From: Deltaproteobacteria bacterium
GTDB taxonomy: Bacteria; Desulfobacterota; Desulfomonilia; UBA1062
Assembly (NCBI GenBank): GCA_029547045.1
Contig: JAKPQL010000090.1
Span: forward strand, 22,426-86,425
Length of the DNA: 64,000 bases
Reading direction: 5' to 3'
A model generated the notes under the pieces. That model worked only from the letters and a program-made list of their open reading frames with translations, did not search any database and had not been told where the DNA came from. A program made the translations under genes and the position numbers. Shown here in pieces: positions 43,354-51,971 of this stretch (the first letter of the stretch is position 1; each line of letters starts with the position of its first letter).

Positions 43354-43791
43354 ATGAAGACAACCGCAGTCAAACCAATGAAATGCGAATTCGCCGAAGA
43401 GGGGATCCTCTGGATCGACAAGATCGCCACGGGCGTGGGGGTCATCCTGTACAATCCCCAGCACAAGTTCGCCGCCGGGTTCCATGTGCTCCGCGGGTTT
43501 TCCAAGGGACAGCGGCCGGAAAGCCCCGGGTATTTCGCGGACACCGCCCTGGACTACGCCATCTCGGAGTTCGCGAACCGGGGCATCCCGCTGCAGGTGT
43601 CCGTCGCCATCGCGGGCGGCGCCTCGCTCCTGTCCAGCGAGAACCAGGGCGACGTGGGTTCGGCCCTGGTGAGCCAGATCAAGGAGATCCTCGCGGGCAG
43701 AAAGCTCGAGGTGAAGCTGGAGAACATCGGTGGGACACGGCTGCGCACCATGATCCTGAACGTGGACGAGGGGAAGATCAAGATATCGTGA
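43354..43791 (+). CDS. CheD-like protein lacking the catalytic cysteine
   Basis: The 145-residue protein resembles chemoreceptor glutamine deamidase CheD: ATGVGVILYNPQHKFAAGFHVL aligns with the CheD GSCVGVxLYDP...GGxxH region. DYAISEFANRGIP and SVAIAGGASLLSS match the GGA-M block, and the end KLENIGGTRLRTMILNVDEGKI matches DLGG..GR..  The Cys of GSC is Gly here, while the downstream His is kept, so deamidase activity is not expected. An HDOD signalling gene follows. A binding or scaffolding role is inferred. Confidence 0.6.
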   Translation: MKTTAVKPMKCEFAEEGILWIDKIATGVGVILYNPQHKFAAGFHVLRGFSKGQRPESPGYFADTALDYAISEFANRGIPLQVSVAIAGGASLLSSENQGDVGSALVSQIKEILAGRKLEVKLENIGGTRLRTMILNVDEGKIKIS

Positions 43792-43928
43792 TCCATCCTG
43801 CGCAGGGGCCGAACCATGAGGCATGTGAGCACCTGTTTCCATGACGTGGCCATGCACGGTCGCAGGGCTGGAGTGTGCTGTAGTGGAGTGCGCGAGGACG
43901 GAATACGAGCCCGGGGAGGAAGCATCAG

Positions 43929-44978
43929 ATGAATATCCGATGTCCGCATTGCCGGAAGGAGTACTCGATCCCGGACGAACGGCTCCAGGCGTTCACGGGG
44001 AACATCACCATCCCCTGCCCCAGCTGCAAGGGGGCCATCGTGGTGCAGACCCCCTCATCACCGAAGGGGAAGGATGGACCGGGTGCGGACCGCCAGTCAG
44101 GGCAGGGTAAGGCTGAACAGACTTCCGCCACAGACAACGGGACCGCGCTGAAGGAGCGCATTCTCAAGTCCCTGCACGATTTGCCGCCCATGCCCCAGGT
44201 GGCCCAGAAGGCCCGGGAGGTCATCAACAACCCGGCGTCGAGCTTCAAGGACCTGGCAAAGGTCATAGAGACCGACCAGGCCATAGTCACGCGCATCCTC
44301 AAGATCGCCAACTCGCCCTACTACGGTCTTTCGGGAAAGGTCTCCTCGGTGCAGCACGCATCTGTGGTGCTCGGGTCCAAGACCCTCATGGAGGTGCTCA
44401 ACCTCGCCTGCTCCTCCGACATCCTCGGCCAGACCCTGGCCGGGTACGACCTCGACGCGGGGGAGCTCTGGAAGCACTCCCTGGCCGTGGCGTCGGCCTC
44501 GCAGATCATAGCCCGGAGGGTGAACCCCTCCCTGGAGCAGGATGCCTTTTCAGCGGGACTGATCCACGATGCAGGCAAGCTCATCCTCGACCCGTACATC
44601 TTGGAGCGCAAGGATGCCTTCCGCTCCTTCGTGGCCGACGGCAGCGACACGTTCCTGAACGCGGAGAAGCACATCCTCGGGTTCGACCATGCGGAGATGG
44701 CGGCCGATGCCTGCGAGCGGTGGCACATCCCGAGCCTCATCGCCCGCGCCATCCGGTATCACCACGATCCCACGCCGTCAGACGGGGATCAGCTCTGCTT
44801 CATCGTGCACATGGCGGATGCCGTGGCACTGATGAGCGGCATCGGCGCCGGTCTCGACGGTCTCCTCTACACCATCCACCCGGAGGCCATGAAGTTCCTG
44901 CGGCTTTCAAGGGACAACCTGAACGAGATCATGGGCACAATCGCAGAGTACGTGGAGAAGACCACCCAGAGCGGGTGA
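43929..44978 (+). CDS. zinc-ribbon HDOD-domain signalling protein
   Basis: The 349-residue protein has an N-terminal MJ0042-type zinc ribbon (CPHCRKEYSIPDE ... PCPSCKG, residues 5-36). A low-complexity linker follows, then an HDOD domain (LHDLPPMPQVAQKAREVINN; TDQAIVTRILKIANSPYYG; GLIHDAGKLILDPYI). HDOD proteins lack nuclease/phosphodiesterase chemistry and act in c-di-GMP, chemotaxis or stress signalling. GGGGAGGAAG precedes the ATG. The CheD-like gene lies upstream on the same strand. Confidence 0.88.
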   Translation: MNIRCPHCRKEYSIPDERLQAFTGNITIPCPSCKGAIVVQTPSSPKGKDGPGADRQSGQGKAEQTSATDNGTALKERILKSLHDLPPMPQVAQKAREVINNPASSFKDLAKVIETDQAIVTRILKIANSPYYGLSGKVSSVQHASVVLGSKTLMEVLNLACSSDILGQTLAGYDLDAGELWKHSLAVASASQIIARRVNPSLEQDAFSAGLIHDAGKLILDPYILERKDAFRSFVADGSDTFLNAEKHILGFDHAEMAADACERWHIPSLIARAIRYHHDPTPSDGDQLCFIVHMADAVALMSGIGAGLDGLLYTIHPEAMKFLRLSRDNLNEIMGTIAEYVEKTTQSG

Positions 44979-44998
44979 GAGCATACCACAATGAACCC

Positions 44999-46153
44999 AT
45001 GACCCGCATGAGGACGATCTTCCGATGCCCTTTCCTCACCGTCGCCCTGCTGGGCGTTCTCGTATTCTCCCTGCAGGGTCCCCTCCTGGCTCAGGAGAAG
45101 GCCAGCGAGGGTTCCCTCGAGGTGGAGGTCCATCCCTGGGAGGAGGCGCAGAGGCTTTTCCGGGGCGATCCGCACTGGCTCGGCGGCGACGGGGCGTCGT
45201 CGGCCGACCTGGGAGACGGCAGGGTGCTGTGGCTCTTCGGCGACAGCTTCGTCAACCTCTCCACCACCGGATCCAGGCGCGACGCCACCATGGTAAGGAA
45301 CAGCGTGGCCATCCAGCACGGGCATGACCCCGCCACGGCCCGGATGACCTTTGCCTGGAAGCGGCTCGGGCCGCACCCCCGGTCCTTCTTCAGGGAGCAG
45401 GGGGTCGAGTGGTTCTGGCCGGGCTCTGCGGTCCGCATCGGGAGGGGGCTCCTCGTGTTCCTCGTCCGGGTGGGAAGGGCCGACAATGCGCTGGGCTTCG
45501 AGTCCTCAGGGTGGAAGGCCGTGTTCGTGCCCAACCCGGACGTTTCCCCGACGCTCTGGGGCATGAGGGACCTGGCGGTCCCGAGGACAGGGGGCGTCCT
45601 GGTGGGGTCTGCCAGCGCCTTTGTCCTGGACGGCTACCTCTATGCCTACGGGTCCGACCGGGGGGGGCACGCGGCATATGCCGCCCGGTGGAAACTGGAG
45701 GACGCGGTCTCCGGGAATCTGGCGCACCCCCAGTGGTGGATGGGGCCGGAGCTCCAATGGGCCGGTTCTGGAGTGCCCAGGAAGATGCCGGCACCGGTGT
45801 TCACGGGCTGCCAGGTGGAATTTACGGTGCACTACGAGCCCGAGCTCGGGGGGCTCGTCCAGGTCCAGACGCTGTCGCTGGCCGACCCGTGCCTGGCCCT
45901 GCGGTTTGCCGCCACCGTTTCGTCTGCCTGGAGCGGATCCATGTGCTTTTTCCAGCCTCCCGAGAGGTCCTCTCAGGGCCTGCTCCTGTATGCGGGCAAG
46001 GCCCACAAGGCCTTTGCGGGCAGCCAGGTTGCCTTTACCTATGCGGTGAACACCCTGGACCCTCACAGGATCATGGACGACATGGGCATCTACTTCCCCG
46101 TGGTCCTCAAGGGGACCATCCGGCCCCGGCCCGACAGGGAGGGTTCCCCGTGA
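44999..46153 (+). CDS. secreted beta-propeller-like (DUF4185/DUF5005-like) protein
   Basis: About 384 residues with an N-terminal signal peptide (FLTVALLGVLVFSLQGPLLA, cleavage near LAQ). The sequence has HWLGGDGASSADLGDGRVLWLFGDSFV and later repeated blade-like blocks (RDLAVPRTGGVLVGSASAFVLDGYLYAYGSD), which resemble DUF4185/DUF5005 propellers, often carbohydrate-associated. The start may be 44999 or the ATG at 45008. Its stop overlaps the GTG of the esterase gene, so the two are coupled. Confidence 0.65.
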   Translation: MTRMRTIFRCPFLTVALLGVLVFSLQGPLLAQEKASEGSLEVEVHPWEEAQRLFRGDPHWLGGDGASSADLGDGRVLWLFGDSFVNLSTTGSRRDATMVRNSVAIQHGHDPATARMTFAWKRLGPHPRSFFREQGVEWFWPGSAVRIGRGLLVFLVRVGRADNALGFESSGWKAVFVPNPDVSPTLWGMRDLAVPRTGGVLVGSASAFVLDGYLYAYGSDRGGHAAYAARWKLEDAVSGNLAHPQWWMGPELQWAGSGVPRKMPAPVFTGCQVEFTVHYEPELGGLVQVQTLSLADPCLALRFAATVSSAWSGSMCFFQPPERSSQGLLLYAGKAHKAFAGSQVAFTYAVNTLDPHRIMDDMGIYFPVVLKGTIRPRPDREGSP

Positions 46154-47199
46154 ATGACCATGCGGTCGATTCCTGCAGCGAAGTCCTTGTGGAGGCCTTC
46201 CATGCCTTCGAGGAGGCCTCGCGCAGGCTCCACCCCCTGGTCCTGCCCCGGCTCAGGGAAGGGCTCGAGGCGAACGCCGGAAAGCTCCGGGAAGCCCTTG
46301 ACGCAGTCCACTCCATGGGACACGACGAATCCGGCCGGGGGTTCCTCGACGCCTGCGACCTCCTCCTGGAGGCCATCGGTATGTTCGGCCAGGGTCCGGA
46401 CCCGCAGCAGGCATTCCTTTCAGCCCTGAAGTCCCTCAGGAAGTTCGGCCGGGCCCAGGAGGCCCTGTTCCCCCTCAGGCGCACTATCCCAGCCATCGAT
46501 GGGTTCTTCCGTGAACCCGGCATGGGGTCCGCGGATCCCGGCAGGCCTTCGGACCTGTCCGGGATCGTCCATGCAGGAACCGGGGAAGACCCCTACTGCC
46601 GTGGCGGGTATTCGCTCTTTGTGCCGGAAACCTACGATCCGGGACATGCCTGGCCCCTGGTTGTGGCCCTGCACGGGGGGTACGGTCATGGCAGGGATTT
46701 CCTGTGGGTCTGGCTGCGGGAGGCTCACAGCCGCGGGTTCGTGCTCATGACACCCACCTCCACGGGCAGGACCTGGTCCATCGGCCGGATCATGGACGAT
46801 GCCGCAACGCTGACGGGACACATCGAGGAGGTCTGCTCGCGGTTCGCCATCGATTGCGGACGGATCCTGCTCACCGGCATGTCCGACGGCGGCACCTACA
46901 GCCTGGGATACGGCCTGACCGAGCAGAGCCCTGCCACGGCCATCGCGCCGGTGTCCTGCGTGCTGCCTCCCGTGGACCTCCACCAGGCACCGAACCGGCG
47001 CATCTGCTGGGTGCATGGCGCCCAGGACTGGATGTTCCCGTTATTCAGGGCCGAGCAGGGCTGCAGGGAGTTGTCCAAGGCCGGTGCGGACGTGAGGCTC
47101 CGGGTGGTCCCGGACCTCTCCCACGCATACCCGCGCGAGGAGAACCACGCCATCCTCAAGTGGTTCGACCCCACGCTCGCAGGGCAGGGCCCTTCGTGA
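46150..47199 (+). CDS. alpha/beta-hydrolase esterase (PHB depolymerase/phospholipase-carboxylesterase type)
   Basis: The 349-residue protein starts at a GTG overlapping the previous stop (GTGA). The N-terminal 130 residues are helical and unassigned. The C-terminal hydrolase has the oxyanion region WPLVVALHGGYGHG and nucleophile Ser in LLTGMSDGGTYS. Asp is in WVHGAQDWMFP and His in PDLSHAYPREE, a complete triad. No signal peptide is seen, unlike its secreted neighbour. The substrate is unknown. Confidence 0.8.
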   Translation: MNDHAVDSCSEVLVEAFHAFEEASRRLHPLVLPRLREGLEANAGKLREALDAVHSMGHDESGRGFLDACDLLLEAIGMFGQGPDPQQAFLSALKSLRKFGRAQEALFPLRRTIPAIDGFFREPGMGSADPGRPSDLSGIVHAGTGEDPYCRGGYSLFVPETYDPGHAWPLVVALHGGYGHGRDFLWVWLREAHSRGFVLMTPTSTGRTWSIGRIMDDAATLTGHIEEVCSRFAIDCGRILLTGMSDGGTYSLGYGLTEQSPATAIAPVSCVLPPVDLHQAPNRRICWVHGAQDWMFPLFRAEQGCRELSKAGADVRLRVVPDLSHAYPREENHAILKWFDPTLAGQGPS

Positions 47200-47200
47200 C

Positions 47201-47443
47201 ATGGACTTCAGAAGGGTCACGGTATCCACGGTCCCTGGCGAACACGGACAGGTGCTGCCTGTATCGTTCACCCTGGATGGCATGACCGTGGAGGTGATCT
47301 CGGTGCTGGACCGCTGGTACGAGGGCGGCACCCCGGGCAGGCCCGTGGTCGCGTACTTCAAGGTCGCAGGGAGCGACGGCAGGAGGTTCATCCTCCGCCA
47401 TGCAACGGTCTTCGATGCGTGGGGGGCGTGCGGGGTGGATTGA
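47201..47443 (+). CDS. small hypothetical protein
   Basis: The 80-residue product begins one base after the esterase stop codon and looks beta-rich (FRRVTVSTVPGEHGQVLPVSF, VVAYFKVAGSDGRRFILRH). It has no signal or membrane segment and no recognised domain. Tight spacing suggests translation together with the esterase. Confidence 0.5.
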   Translation: MDFRRVTVSTVPGEHGQVLPVSFTLDGMTVEVISVLDRWYEGGTPGRPVVAYFKVAGSDGRRFILRHATVFDAWGACGVD

Positions 47444-47477
47444 TGGTCTGCAGCGCCGGCTTGCATGAAGCATCCAC

Positions 47478-47597
47478 ATGGGCCATATAGGGGGAATGGA
47501 AAGAGCGCTGCACGACATCTCCCGGGCGAGGGCCATCGATGACCCCCTGTGCGACGCCGGCACCATCGACCTTGTCAGGCCCCGGATCATGCCGTAG
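47478..47597 (+). CDS. possible 39-residue peptide, weak
   Basis: A short frame from the ATG at 47478 to TAG at 47597 encodes a mixed helical peptide ending RPRIMP. It fills the gap between the small gene at 47201 and the LysE exporter, but has no clear Shine-Dalgarno and no known relative. It may be chance. Confidence 0.2.
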   Translation: MGHIGGMERALHDISRARAIDDPLCDAGTIDLVRPRIMP

Positions 47598-47612
47598 GGA
47601 GAGGATGCAAGA

Positions 47613-48248
47613 ATGGACCTCCTCACCATCTTCATCACCTCCTTCCTCATCGCCTTTTCCGGTGCCGCCATGCCCGGTCCCCTCATGACCGCCACCATCA
47701 GCGAGAGCGCCCGCAGGGGACCCCTTGCCGGGCCTGTCATGATGGTCGGGCACAGCCTGCTGGAACTGGGCCTTGTCTCCCTGCTCATGCTGGGCCTGGC
47801 GCCGTTCCTGAAGCAGGACTGGGTCTTTGCAACAATCGCCGTGGGTGGGTCGGTCATGCTCGCCGGCATGGCCGTGTCCATGCTCCGGGCCATTCCGCAG
47901 CTCCACATCCGCCTCGACGAGCAGACAGTGCCCGGGGCCGGCCTGGTGTCCGCCGGAATCCTGCTCAGCCTTGCGAATCCCTACTGGACCCTCTGGTGGT
48001 CCACCATCGGGCTGACCTACATCCTGTACAGCGCACGGTTCGGCGTGGCAGGGGTGGCCTTCTTCTTTGTCGGCCACATCCTGGGCGACCTCACCTGGTA
48101 CAGCGCCATTTCGTTCGCCGTGGGCAAGGGGAGGCGGTTCCTGGACGACCGGCATTACCGCGCCGTCATCGGGGTGTGCGCGGTGTTCCTGCTGGCGCTG
48201 GCGGGCTACTTTGCCTGGAGCGGGGTGATCAGGGCCCTTGCCCTGTGA
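47613..48248 (+). CDS. LysE-family exporter
   Basis: The 211-residue membrane protein has six predicted transmembrane segments. The family motif FLIAFSGAAMPGPLMTATISES at the N-terminus and the SLANPYWTLWWSTIG block near residue 115 identify the LysE/RhtB superfamily. These proteins export amino acids or similar metabolites. GGGAGAGG lies 8 bases before the ATG. The substrate cannot be read. Confidence 0.88.
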   Translation: MDLLTIFITSFLIAFSGAAMPGPLMTATISESARRGPLAGPVMMVGHSLLELGLVSLLMLGLAPFLKQDWVFATIAVGGSVMLAGMAVSMLRAIPQLHIRLDEQTVPGAGLVSAGILLSLANPYWTLWWSTIGLTYILYSARFGVAGVAFFFVGHILGDLTWYSAISFAVGKGRRFLDDRHYRAVIGVCAVFLLALAGYFAWSGVIRALAL

Positions 48249-48330
48249 CGCGCATGCTTTGCGGGGGCGGTTGTTTTCCTGCAGTACGGGTCCTATTCTA
48301 CCGTGTATAGCGATTTCACGGAGGTGAGGC

Positions 48331-49221
48331 ATGAAAGACAAGGCACAGGCCTGTGTGCTGGCATCCTTCGCGGGCGATGCCCTGGCGCTCGGCGCGCACT
48401 GGATCTACGACACGGACAGGATCGCCCGGGACATCGGGCGCATGGAGACCTACCGCGACCCGGCCGGGGACTCGTACCACCCCACGAAGAAGAAGGGGGA
48501 ATTCACCCACTACGGTGACCAGGCCCTCGTGCTGCTGGAGTCGCTGGCAGCCTCCCGCAGATTCGATGCGGAAGATTTCTCCCGGCGCTGGCAAAGGCTT
48601 TTTGACGGGTATGCGGGATACCGCGACCAGGCCACCAGGGCCACCCTGGAGAACCTCTCGCAGGGGAAACCCTTCCGGGAAGCGGGTTCAAGCTCCAACG
48701 ACCTCTCGGCTGCGGTGCGCATCGCGCCGCTGGTGTATGCGCTCCGCGGGGATGAAGAGGCGCTGGTGAAGGCCGCTCGTGTCCAGGCCAGCCTGACCCA
48801 CACGGACGGGCTCACCCTGGATGCCGCGGAATTCCTTGCCCGGGTGGCCCTGCGGGTGCTCGGGGGTGCGCCGCCGCCGGCAGCCGTGCAGGAGGTTCTC
48901 CGAGACCATTTCACGGGCACCGCGGTGGAGCATGCCGTGCACAGGGGCCTTGACTCCTGCACGCAGGACAGCATCACGGCCATCAAGGCCTTCGGCCAGG
49001 ATTGCCACAGCCCCCACGCCCTGCCCGCGGTGATCCACCTCGTCTGCTCCCATGAGGACGATCTGCGGGATGCCCTCGTCACGAACGTCATGGCGGGCGG
49101 CGACTCGGCCGCCCGGGGAATGGCCGTGGGCATGGTGCTGGGAGCGCACCTGGGCATGCGCGCCTTGCATCCATTCACCTGGCACGGCGCGCATGCCCAG
49201 GTGAATGGATGCAAGGCCTGA
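48331..49221 (+). CDS. ADP-ribosylglycohydrolase family protein with altered C-terminus
   Basis: The 296-residue DraG-like protein begins AQACVLASFAGDALALGAHWIYD (first Mg-site Asp), with THYGDQALVLLESL, SSSNDLSAAVRIAPLVYALRG and AGGDSAARGMAVGMVLGAHLGM (second metal block). It removes ADP-ribose from protein or a small molecule. The last 21 residues after HLGM are encoded by a nested palindrome (49147-49217). If the inserted copy is removed, the frame continues MRAVPGEWMQGLKRRQQIEALLERIG to a stop at 49263-49265, a far more natural end. The annotated stop is therefore a likely frameshift product. Confidence 0.85.
   Translation: MKDKAQACVLASFAGDALALGAHWIYDTDRIARDIGRMETYRDPAGDSYHPTKKKGEFTHYGDQALVLLESLAASRRFDAEDFSRRWQRLFDGYAGYRDQATRATLENLSQGKPFREAGSSSNDLSAAVRIAPLVYALRGDEEALVKAARVQASLTHTDGLTLDAAEFLARVALRVLGGAPPPAAVQEVLRDHFTGTAVEHAVHRGLDSCTQDSITAIKAFGQDCHSPHALPAVIHLVCSHEDDLRDALVTNVMAGGDSAARGMAVGMVLGAHLGMRALHPFTWHGAHAQVNGCKA
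49147..49217. repeat. nested perfect inverted repeats (local inverted duplication)
   Basis: Two overlapping perfect inverted repeats: an 18-bp pair at 49147-49164 and 49186-49203, and a 21-bp pair at 49162-49182 and 49197-49217. The arrangement equals insertion of a reverse-complement copy of the surrounding bases, net about +29, and shifts the reading frame of the ADP-ribosylglycohydrolase. It is not flanked by transposase or target-site duplication. Confidence 0.92.
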
Positions 49222-49278
49222 AGCGAAGGCAGCAGATCGAGGCGCTGCTGGAAAGGATCGGCTGAGCGGGCCACTGGC

Positions 49279-50637
49279 GTGAACAGGAAGGCCAACCTCA
49301 CCGCCGATCCGGTCCCCTCCCTCATCAGGCACCTTGCCGTGCCGGTGAGCGTGGGATTCTTCTTCAACACCATGTTCAACGTGGTGGACACCTTCTATGC
49401 AGGGCTCATCTCCACCCAGGCCCTGGCCGCCCTCTCGCTCTCGTTCCCGGTGTTCTTCATCATCATTGCGCTGGCAGGGGGCGTGTCCACCGGCACCACG
49501 GCACTCATCGCCACCTCGCTGGGCGCAGGGGACGAGCGCACCGCCCGCACCATGGCAGTTCAGGGCGTGGTCTTCGGCCTGCTGCTGTCCGTCCTCATCA
49601 CTGCCCTCGGGCTCACCGTATCCCCGGCGCTCTTTACCCTGCTCGGCGCATCGGGGCAGTACCTGGAGACGAGCGTGGCGTACATGGACACGATCTTCGC
49701 AGGTGCCGTGTTCTTCGTGCTCAACAACATGCTCAATGCCGTGCTGAATGCCCAGGGCGACACGCGGCCGTTCAGGAACTTCCTCATCATGTCCTTCTTC
49801 CTCAACTGCATCCTGGACCCCTGGTTCATGTTCGGGTGGCTGGGTTTCCCGGCAATGGGGGTGCGGGGCGTTGCCCTGGCCACCGTGGCGTGCCAGGTGG
49901 CGGGGTGCGTGTACCTCGGCTCCTGCGTGGCGCGCACAGATCTCATGTGCAGGGACTGCATCAGGGAGATCATCCCGGATCCTCGGGCAATAGGGGAGAT
50001 CGTGAAGCAGGGCCTGCCCACTGGCCTCAACTTCATCACCGTGGGACTGGGGGCATTCGTCATCACCTACTTCATCAGCGCCTTCGGCGCCCAGGCAGTG
50101 GCGGCCTACGGGGTGGCGCTCCGCGTGGAGCAGATCATGCTGCTGCCCTCCATCGGGCTGAACGTGGCCACGGTGACGCTCGTGGCCCAGAACAACGGGG
50201 CACGCATGTTCGCACGGGTCTTCGAGACGGTCCGGGCCGCCCTGGCTTACGGAGGCGTCTTCATGGCGGCGGCCGGAGTGATGCTCTTCGTGCTGGCAGG
50301 GCCGCTCATGCGGATCTTCACCAAGGATGCGGCCGTGGTGGAGATCGGGACCCTGTACCTGCGCATCGCGGCGTTCCTCCTGTACGCCTATGTTCTCCTG
50401 TACGTGAACGTGGCGGCCCTGCAGGGCGTCAAGCGCCCCGGCTACGGCCTGTTCATCGGCCTGCTGCGCCAGATCGCCCTGCCGCTGCTCGTGTTCCCGC
50501 TGTTCTCCAGGACTCTCGGGCTCGGGCTTGCCGGCATCTGGTGGGGCATATTCTGCATCAACTGGTGCGCGGCCGCCTTCACCTACGGGTACACGAGGTT
50601 CCATCTCCGGAGGCTCCTGGTCAGCGGGCAGGCCTGA
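49279..50637 (+). CDS. MATE-family efflux transporter
   Basis: The 452-residue protein has about 12 transmembrane helices in two homologous halves. RHLAVPVSVGFFFNTMFNVVDTFY, LVSTQALAALSLSFPV-type helix 2 (here STQALAALSLSFPVFF), and GLPTGLNFITVGLGAFVITYF in the second half are typical of MATE cation/drug antiporters. It begins with a GTG 13 bases after the reconstructed ancestral end of the preceding gene. Confidence 0.92.
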   Translation: MNRKANLTADPVPSLIRHLAVPVSVGFFFNTMFNVVDTFYAGLISTQALAALSLSFPVFFIIIALAGGVSTGTTALIATSLGAGDERTARTMAVQGVVFGLLLSVLITALGLTVSPALFTLLGASGQYLETSVAYMDTIFAGAVFFVLNNMLNAVLNAQGDTRPFRNFLIMSFFLNCILDPWFMFGWLGFPAMGVRGVALATVACQVAGCVYLGSCVARTDLMCRDCIREIIPDPRAIGEIVKQGLPTGLNFITVGLGAFVITYFISAFGAQAVAAYGVALRVEQIMLLPSIGLNVATVTLVAQNNGARMFARVFETVRAALAYGGVFMAAAGVMLFVLAGPLMRIFTKDAAVVEIGTLYLRIAAFLLYAYVLLYVNVAALQGVKRPGYGLFIGLLRQIALPLLVFPLFSRTLGLGLAGIWWGIFCINWCAAAFTYGYTRFHLRRLLVSGQA

Positions 50638-50719
50638 AGGCACTGATTGTTTCATGACACGGAACGCAAAATGCGCTATAGGGGTGGTCCGCACCATCAA
50701 TTGTGAGCAGGAGGGTATC

Positions 50720-51481
50720 ATGTTGAATGAACGGATTGAAGAGGGGATCATCATAGCCACGTTTAACAACGGGAAGACCAACACCATCACCCTGGAGGTG
50801 CTCAGGAAGCTTAGGGAGATCGTGAAGAAGGCCAATGAAGACGACTCCGTCAAGGGCATCATCCTCACCGGCGCGGGCAGGATCTTCTGCAGCGGGTTCG
50901 ACCTCCCCATGTTCCTGGGGTTCAAGAACGTTGACGAGATCGTGGAGTTCTTCCACGAGGAGGAGGAGATCCTCCTGGAACTGTTCCTGTGCAGGAAGCC
51001 CGTGATCTCGGCCATGAACGGCGCGGCCGTGGCGGGCGGGCTCATCTTCGCCATGGCCACGGACTACCGCATCGTGAAGAACCACCCCAAGATCACCATC
51101 GGCATGTCCGAGATCAAGATCGGGCTGCCGCTCTCCATGGCCCAGTCGGGCATCATGCGCTTCGGCTACGACAGCGACAAGAAGTTCCGCGACATGCTGT
51201 ACTTCGGCAGGATGCTCGACATCAACGCCGCCAAAGAGCACGGCATCGTGGACGAGATCGTGGAGGAGGACCAGCTCATCGGCCGGGCCAAGGAGGTCGT
51301 CAGGGCCTGGATCGACAACCCGGGCCGGGCCTTCATCAAGCTCAAGGAGGGCCTCAAGAAGCCCGTGGCGGACAGGATCAGACAGCGCATCGCCACCGAG
51401 GACTGGCAGGGCAGCCTGAACTGCTTCTTCGAGAAGGACGTGCGGGGCGCCCTGGAGTTCGTCCTGTCCATGATGAAGTGA
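50720..51481 (+). CDS. enoyl-CoA hydratase/isomerase family protein
   Basis: The 253-residue crotonase-fold protein has GIILTGAGRIFCSGFDLPMF and ISAMNGAAVAGGLIFAMATDYRIV, which form the oxyanion hole and CoA-binding region. The central FGRMLDINAAKEHGIVDEIV is also typical. It probably acts on an acyl- or enoyl-CoA. CAGGAGGG precedes the ATG. The usual catalytic Glu pair could not be assigned by eye, so the exact reaction (hydration, isomerisation, other) is open. Confidence 0.87.
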   Translation: MLNERIEEGIIIATFNNGKTNTITLEVLRKLREIVKKANEDDSVKGIILTGAGRIFCSGFDLPMFLGFKNVDEIVEFFHEEEEILLELFLCRKPVISAMNGAAVAGGLIFAMATDYRIVKNHPKITIGMSEIKIGLPLSMAQSGIMRFGYDSDKKFRDMLYFGRMLDINAAKEHGIVDEIVEEDQLIGRAKEVVRAWIDNPGRAFIKLKEGLKKPVADRIRQRIATEDWQGSLNCFFEKDVRGALEFVLSMMK

Positions 51482-51486
51482 TTATC

Positions 51487-51517
51487 CCGGGGCATGGGGT
51501 GATGCCCCATGCCCCGG
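51487..51517 (+). other. perfect 13-bp hairpin upstream of arfB
   Basis: CCGGGGCATGGGG (51487-51499) pairs with CCCCATGCCCCGG (51505-51517) around a TGATG loop. No T-run follows on the plus strand (CCTCATG), and the first arfB ATG is 5 bases after it. It may be a terminator without U-tract or a structure masking the arfB start. Confidence 0.6.
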
Positions 51518-51521
51518 CCTC

Positions 51522-51950
51522 ATGTCCCCCATGATACGGATCGCAGCGGACATCTTCATTGACGAGGAGGACCTCCACTGGTCCTTCGTGCGCTCCGGCG
51601 GCCCCGGGGGACAGAACGTCAACAAGGTGTCCACCGCTGTCCAGCTCAGGTTCAACGCCGCCTCCAGGGCCCTCCCGGAAGACGTAAGGCGACGTCTCAT
51701 CGCATTGGCCGGGAAAAGGGCCACAGACCAGGGTGAGATCGTCATCATCGCGCGCACCGAGCGTTCCCAGGAGCGCAACCGGCAGGAGGCGCTTCAGAGG
51801 CTGGCGGAGCTCATCGAGAAGGCCCTCGTCAGGCCCAAGCGAAGGATAAAGACCAGGCCCAGCGCAACGGCGAGAGAGAAGAGGCTCTCCTCGAAGCATA
51901 TCAGGGCTAAGACGAAAACCATGAGGCACGGTGGCGCGGACGACGAATGA
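51522..51950 (+). CDS. arfB: alternative ribosome-rescue factor / peptidyl-tRNA hydrolase ArfB
   Basis: The 142-residue protein of the YaeJ type has the release-factor GGQ motif in FVRSGGPGGQNVNKVSTAV near residue 30. The basic C-terminal tail (RPKRRIKTRPSATAREKR...HIRAKTKTMR) inserts in the mRNA channel of stalled ribosomes. It frees peptides from non-stop complexes. The start could be 51522 or the ATG at 51531. No Shine-Dalgarno is present; the strong hairpin lies directly upstream. Confidence 0.9.
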   Translation: MSPMIRIAADIFIDEEDLHWSFVRSGGPGGQNVNKVSTAVQLRFNAASRALPEDVRRRLIALAGKRATDQGEIVIIARTERSQERNRQEALQRLAELIEKALVRPKRRIKTRPSATAREKRLSSKHIRAKTKTMRHGGADDE

Positions 51951-51971
51951 GGGCCTGAACAGGGGCGGTGC

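Noticed and set aside
45409..47199. esterase frame extended upstream to 596 codons
   Set aside because: The extension overlaps the whole propeller-like gene in another frame; the GTG at 46150 overlapping the previous stop is the natural start.
49147..49217. insertion sequence end, attachment site or terminator
   Set aside because: There is no transposase, no target duplication and no T-run, and the repeat arms are copies of the local coding sequence itself.
48688..51060. 790-codon open frame on the minus strand
   Set aside because: Antisense to the ADP-ribosylglycohydrolase, MATE and hydratase genes. It only contains the ..HLGMRAVPGEWMQG string because the palindrome at 49147-49217 mirrors the sense coding sequence.
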